Assembly (NCBI GenBank): GCA_937919015.1 | Contig: CALFPN010000030.1 | Coordinates: 1 to 12,323, forward strand | Length of the DNA stretch: 12,323 bases | Direction: 5' to 3' | DNA from: an uncultured Clostridia bacterium | GTDB taxonomy: Bacteria; Bacillota; Clostridia; Lachnospirales; Anaerotignaceae | In this document: piece by piece, positions 11,329 through 12,323 of the stretch | How the letters are laid out: each line of letters opens with the position of its first letter | Position numbering within the stretch: the stretch's first letter is position 1 | Translations under genes and position numbers: made by a program | Notes under the pieces: model-generated | Seen by the model: the letters and a program-made list of their open reading frames with translations, nothing else | What the model was told of the DNA's origin: nothing | Databases searched by the model: none

Positions 11329-12258
11329 ATGAAGTATAAAGTATACATCGACGGACAAGTCGGTACCACCGGCCTGCAGCTCCGTCAGAAATTGCAGAAT
11401 CATAAAGAAGTAGAGATCCTGCTCATCAGCGAAGAGCTGAGAAAGGACGAAGCCGAAAGAAAAAGACTGATGAACGAAGCAGATGTGGTTTTCCTTTGCC
11501 TGCCCGATGACGCGGCAAAGGAAGCGGTCAAACTGGTGGAAAACCCCAATACATGTGTCATTGATGCCAGCACCGCCCACCGCACCAACCCCGACTGGAC
11601 TTACGGTTTCCCCGAGCTTTCTCCCAAGCATAGAGAAAATATCAAAAACAGCAAACGGATTGCCAACCCCGGCTGCCATGCCACAGGCTTTATCGCAGCG
11701 GTATACCCTCTGGTGAAAATGGGCATCATCGGCACCGATTATCCCCTGACCGCCCACAGCCTGACGGGCTACAGCGGCGGCGGCAAAGCCATGATCGCCG
11801 ATTACGAAGCGGCGGACAGACCTGTTCTCTTCGACAGCCCCAGACAGTATGGCCTGAGCCAGAAGCATAAACACCTGCCTGAAATGCAGCATGTGACAGG
11901 CATTGACACACCCCCTGTATTTTGTCCCATTGTTGGGGATTATTACAGCGGCATGGCCACATGCATCCCTCTGATTGCTTCCCTATTCAAGAAGAAAGTA
12001 ACGAAGGATGAATTGCTGGCAATGCTGAAGGATTACTATAAGGATGCAAAGCTCATCAGCGTAGGCACAGAAGAAACGAACTTTCTGGCGTCCAATCCCC
12101 TCAGCGATACCAACGAACTGAAGCTGTTTGTGGAAGGCAATGATGAAAGAATGACACTCATCAGTGTATTTGATAATCTGGGCAAAGGCGCATCCGGCGC
12201 AGCTGTGCAGAATATGAATATCGTACTTGGACTTGACGAAACAACCGGACTTATCTAA
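11329..12258 (+). CDS. argC: N-acetyl-gamma-glutamyl-phosphate reductase, short (type 2) form
   Basis: A 309-residue enzyme for the NADPH-dependent reduction of N-acetyl-gamma-glutamyl phosphate to the semialdehyde in arginine biosynthesis. The nucleotide-binding start is DGQVGTTGLQL (8-18), followed by FLCLPDDAAKEAV, DASTAHR (79-85) and GFPEL. The active-site block NPGCHATGF gives nucleophile Cys116; HSLTGYSGGGKAM and HKHLPEM (catalytic His182 region) follow, and the protein ends with NLGKGASGAAVQNMNIVLGL. At about 310 residues and without the longer N-terminal region, it is the type 2 ArgC rather than the roughly 345-residue type 1. AGAAAGAAAGGGCG precedes the ATG and a strong promoter lies upstream. 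Other arg genes are not in the window; a GC-rich hairpin begins at the stop codon itself, so argC may be transcribed alone. Confidence 0.95.
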   Translation: MKYKVYIDGQVGTTGLQLRQKLQNHKEVEILLISEELRKDEAERKRLMNEADVVFLCLPDDAAKEAVKLVENPNTCVIDASTAHRTNPDWTYGFPELSPKHRENIKNSKRIANPGCHATGFIAAVYPLVKMGIIGTDYPLTAHSLTGYSGGGKAMIADYEAADRPVLFDSPRQYGLSQKHKHLPEMQHVTGIDTPPVFCPIVGDYYSGMATCIPLIASLFKKKVTKDELLAMLKDYYKDAKLISVGTEETNFLASNPLSDTNELKLFVEGNDERMTLISVFDNLGKGASGAAVQNMNIVLGLDETTGLI

Positions 12259-12323
12259 GGGGGTTTTACCCCCTTAACCCCCACCAGGGAAATTGGTCAA
12301 AGCATCTTCCTTCGGAAGACGGC
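12256..12323 (+). repeat. GC-rich hairpin repeat related to the 3628-3766 element, cut by the window edge
   Basis: TAAGGGGG (12256-12263, containing the argC stop) pairs with CCCCCTTA (12269-12276), followed by ACCCCC, ACCAGGGA and a second hairpin TCTTCC/GGAAGA (12305-12310 with 12314-12319). The order G5-loop-C5, ACCCCC, CCAxGGGA matches the arms of the element at 3628-3766, though the second part has diverged. The first hairpin could end argC transcripts, but no T tract follows directly. Confidence 0.5.

Overview
The window looks like ordinary chromosome of an anaerobic Gram-positive bacterium of the class Clostridia, probably Lachnospirales-like. This placement is inferred from protein types and signals, not from any search. 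The supports are a NusG-domain-II plus Gx-transporter pair, a UPF0597/cysteine-desulfidase-family protein, a 'stalk domain' plus WG-repeat exported protein, a very short peptide deformylase with a GLAANMIG motif, a class II CCA-adding enzyme without an HD domain, strong AAGGAGG-type ribosome binding sites, and GC-rich intergenic hairpin repeats. No phage, plasmid, CRISPR or transposase gene is visible.

Layout from left to right. (1) The tail of an unrecognised gene (to 98), its terminator, then cca and an aldo/keto reductase as a two-gene plus-strand operon (237-2307). (2) A shared terminator at 2327-2355, then the abutting minus-strand pair NusG-II protein/Gx transporter (2354-3202). (3) A minus-strand RNA block: tRNA-Phe(GAA) at 3486-3558 with a near-consensus promoter, about 180 nt of multi-hairpin sequence with no recognised gene, and a terminator at 3258-3295. 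(4) A symmetric composite repeat (3628-3766), then a minus-strand cysteine-desulfidase-family gene (3772-5046). (5) A minus-strand exported stalk/WG protein (5160-6806), divergent from a plus-strand nitrilase-family amidase and an MsrA-MsrB fusion (6993-8857); 11-bp-spaced direct repeats lie between them. (6) asnS (8935-10329), tandem terminators and hairpins, a short def-like gene (10534-10944), a 384-bp AT-rich gap, and argC (11329-12258) running into another GC-rich hairpin repeat at the right edge.

Functional themes are translation and tRNA (cca, tRNA-Phe, asnS, def), amino-acid metabolism (argC, the cysteine-desulfidase relative, an omega-amidase-like hydrolase) and oxidative repair of methionine (MsrAB). 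tRNA-Phe is encoded without its CCA end, so it depends on a CCA-adding enzyme such as the one encoded nearby. Most transcription units carry a readable promoter and a readable intrinsic terminator.

The most unusual items are: the composite inverted repeat at 3628-3766, built from two copies of one hairpin unit around a perfect 24-bp palindrome; the unexplained structured RNA region between tRNA-Phe and its terminator; the desulfidase homologue whose conserved GCTEP cysteine is valine; and the deformylase whose motif-1 glutamine is methionine. I did not find convincing evidence of a complete new multi-gene system.
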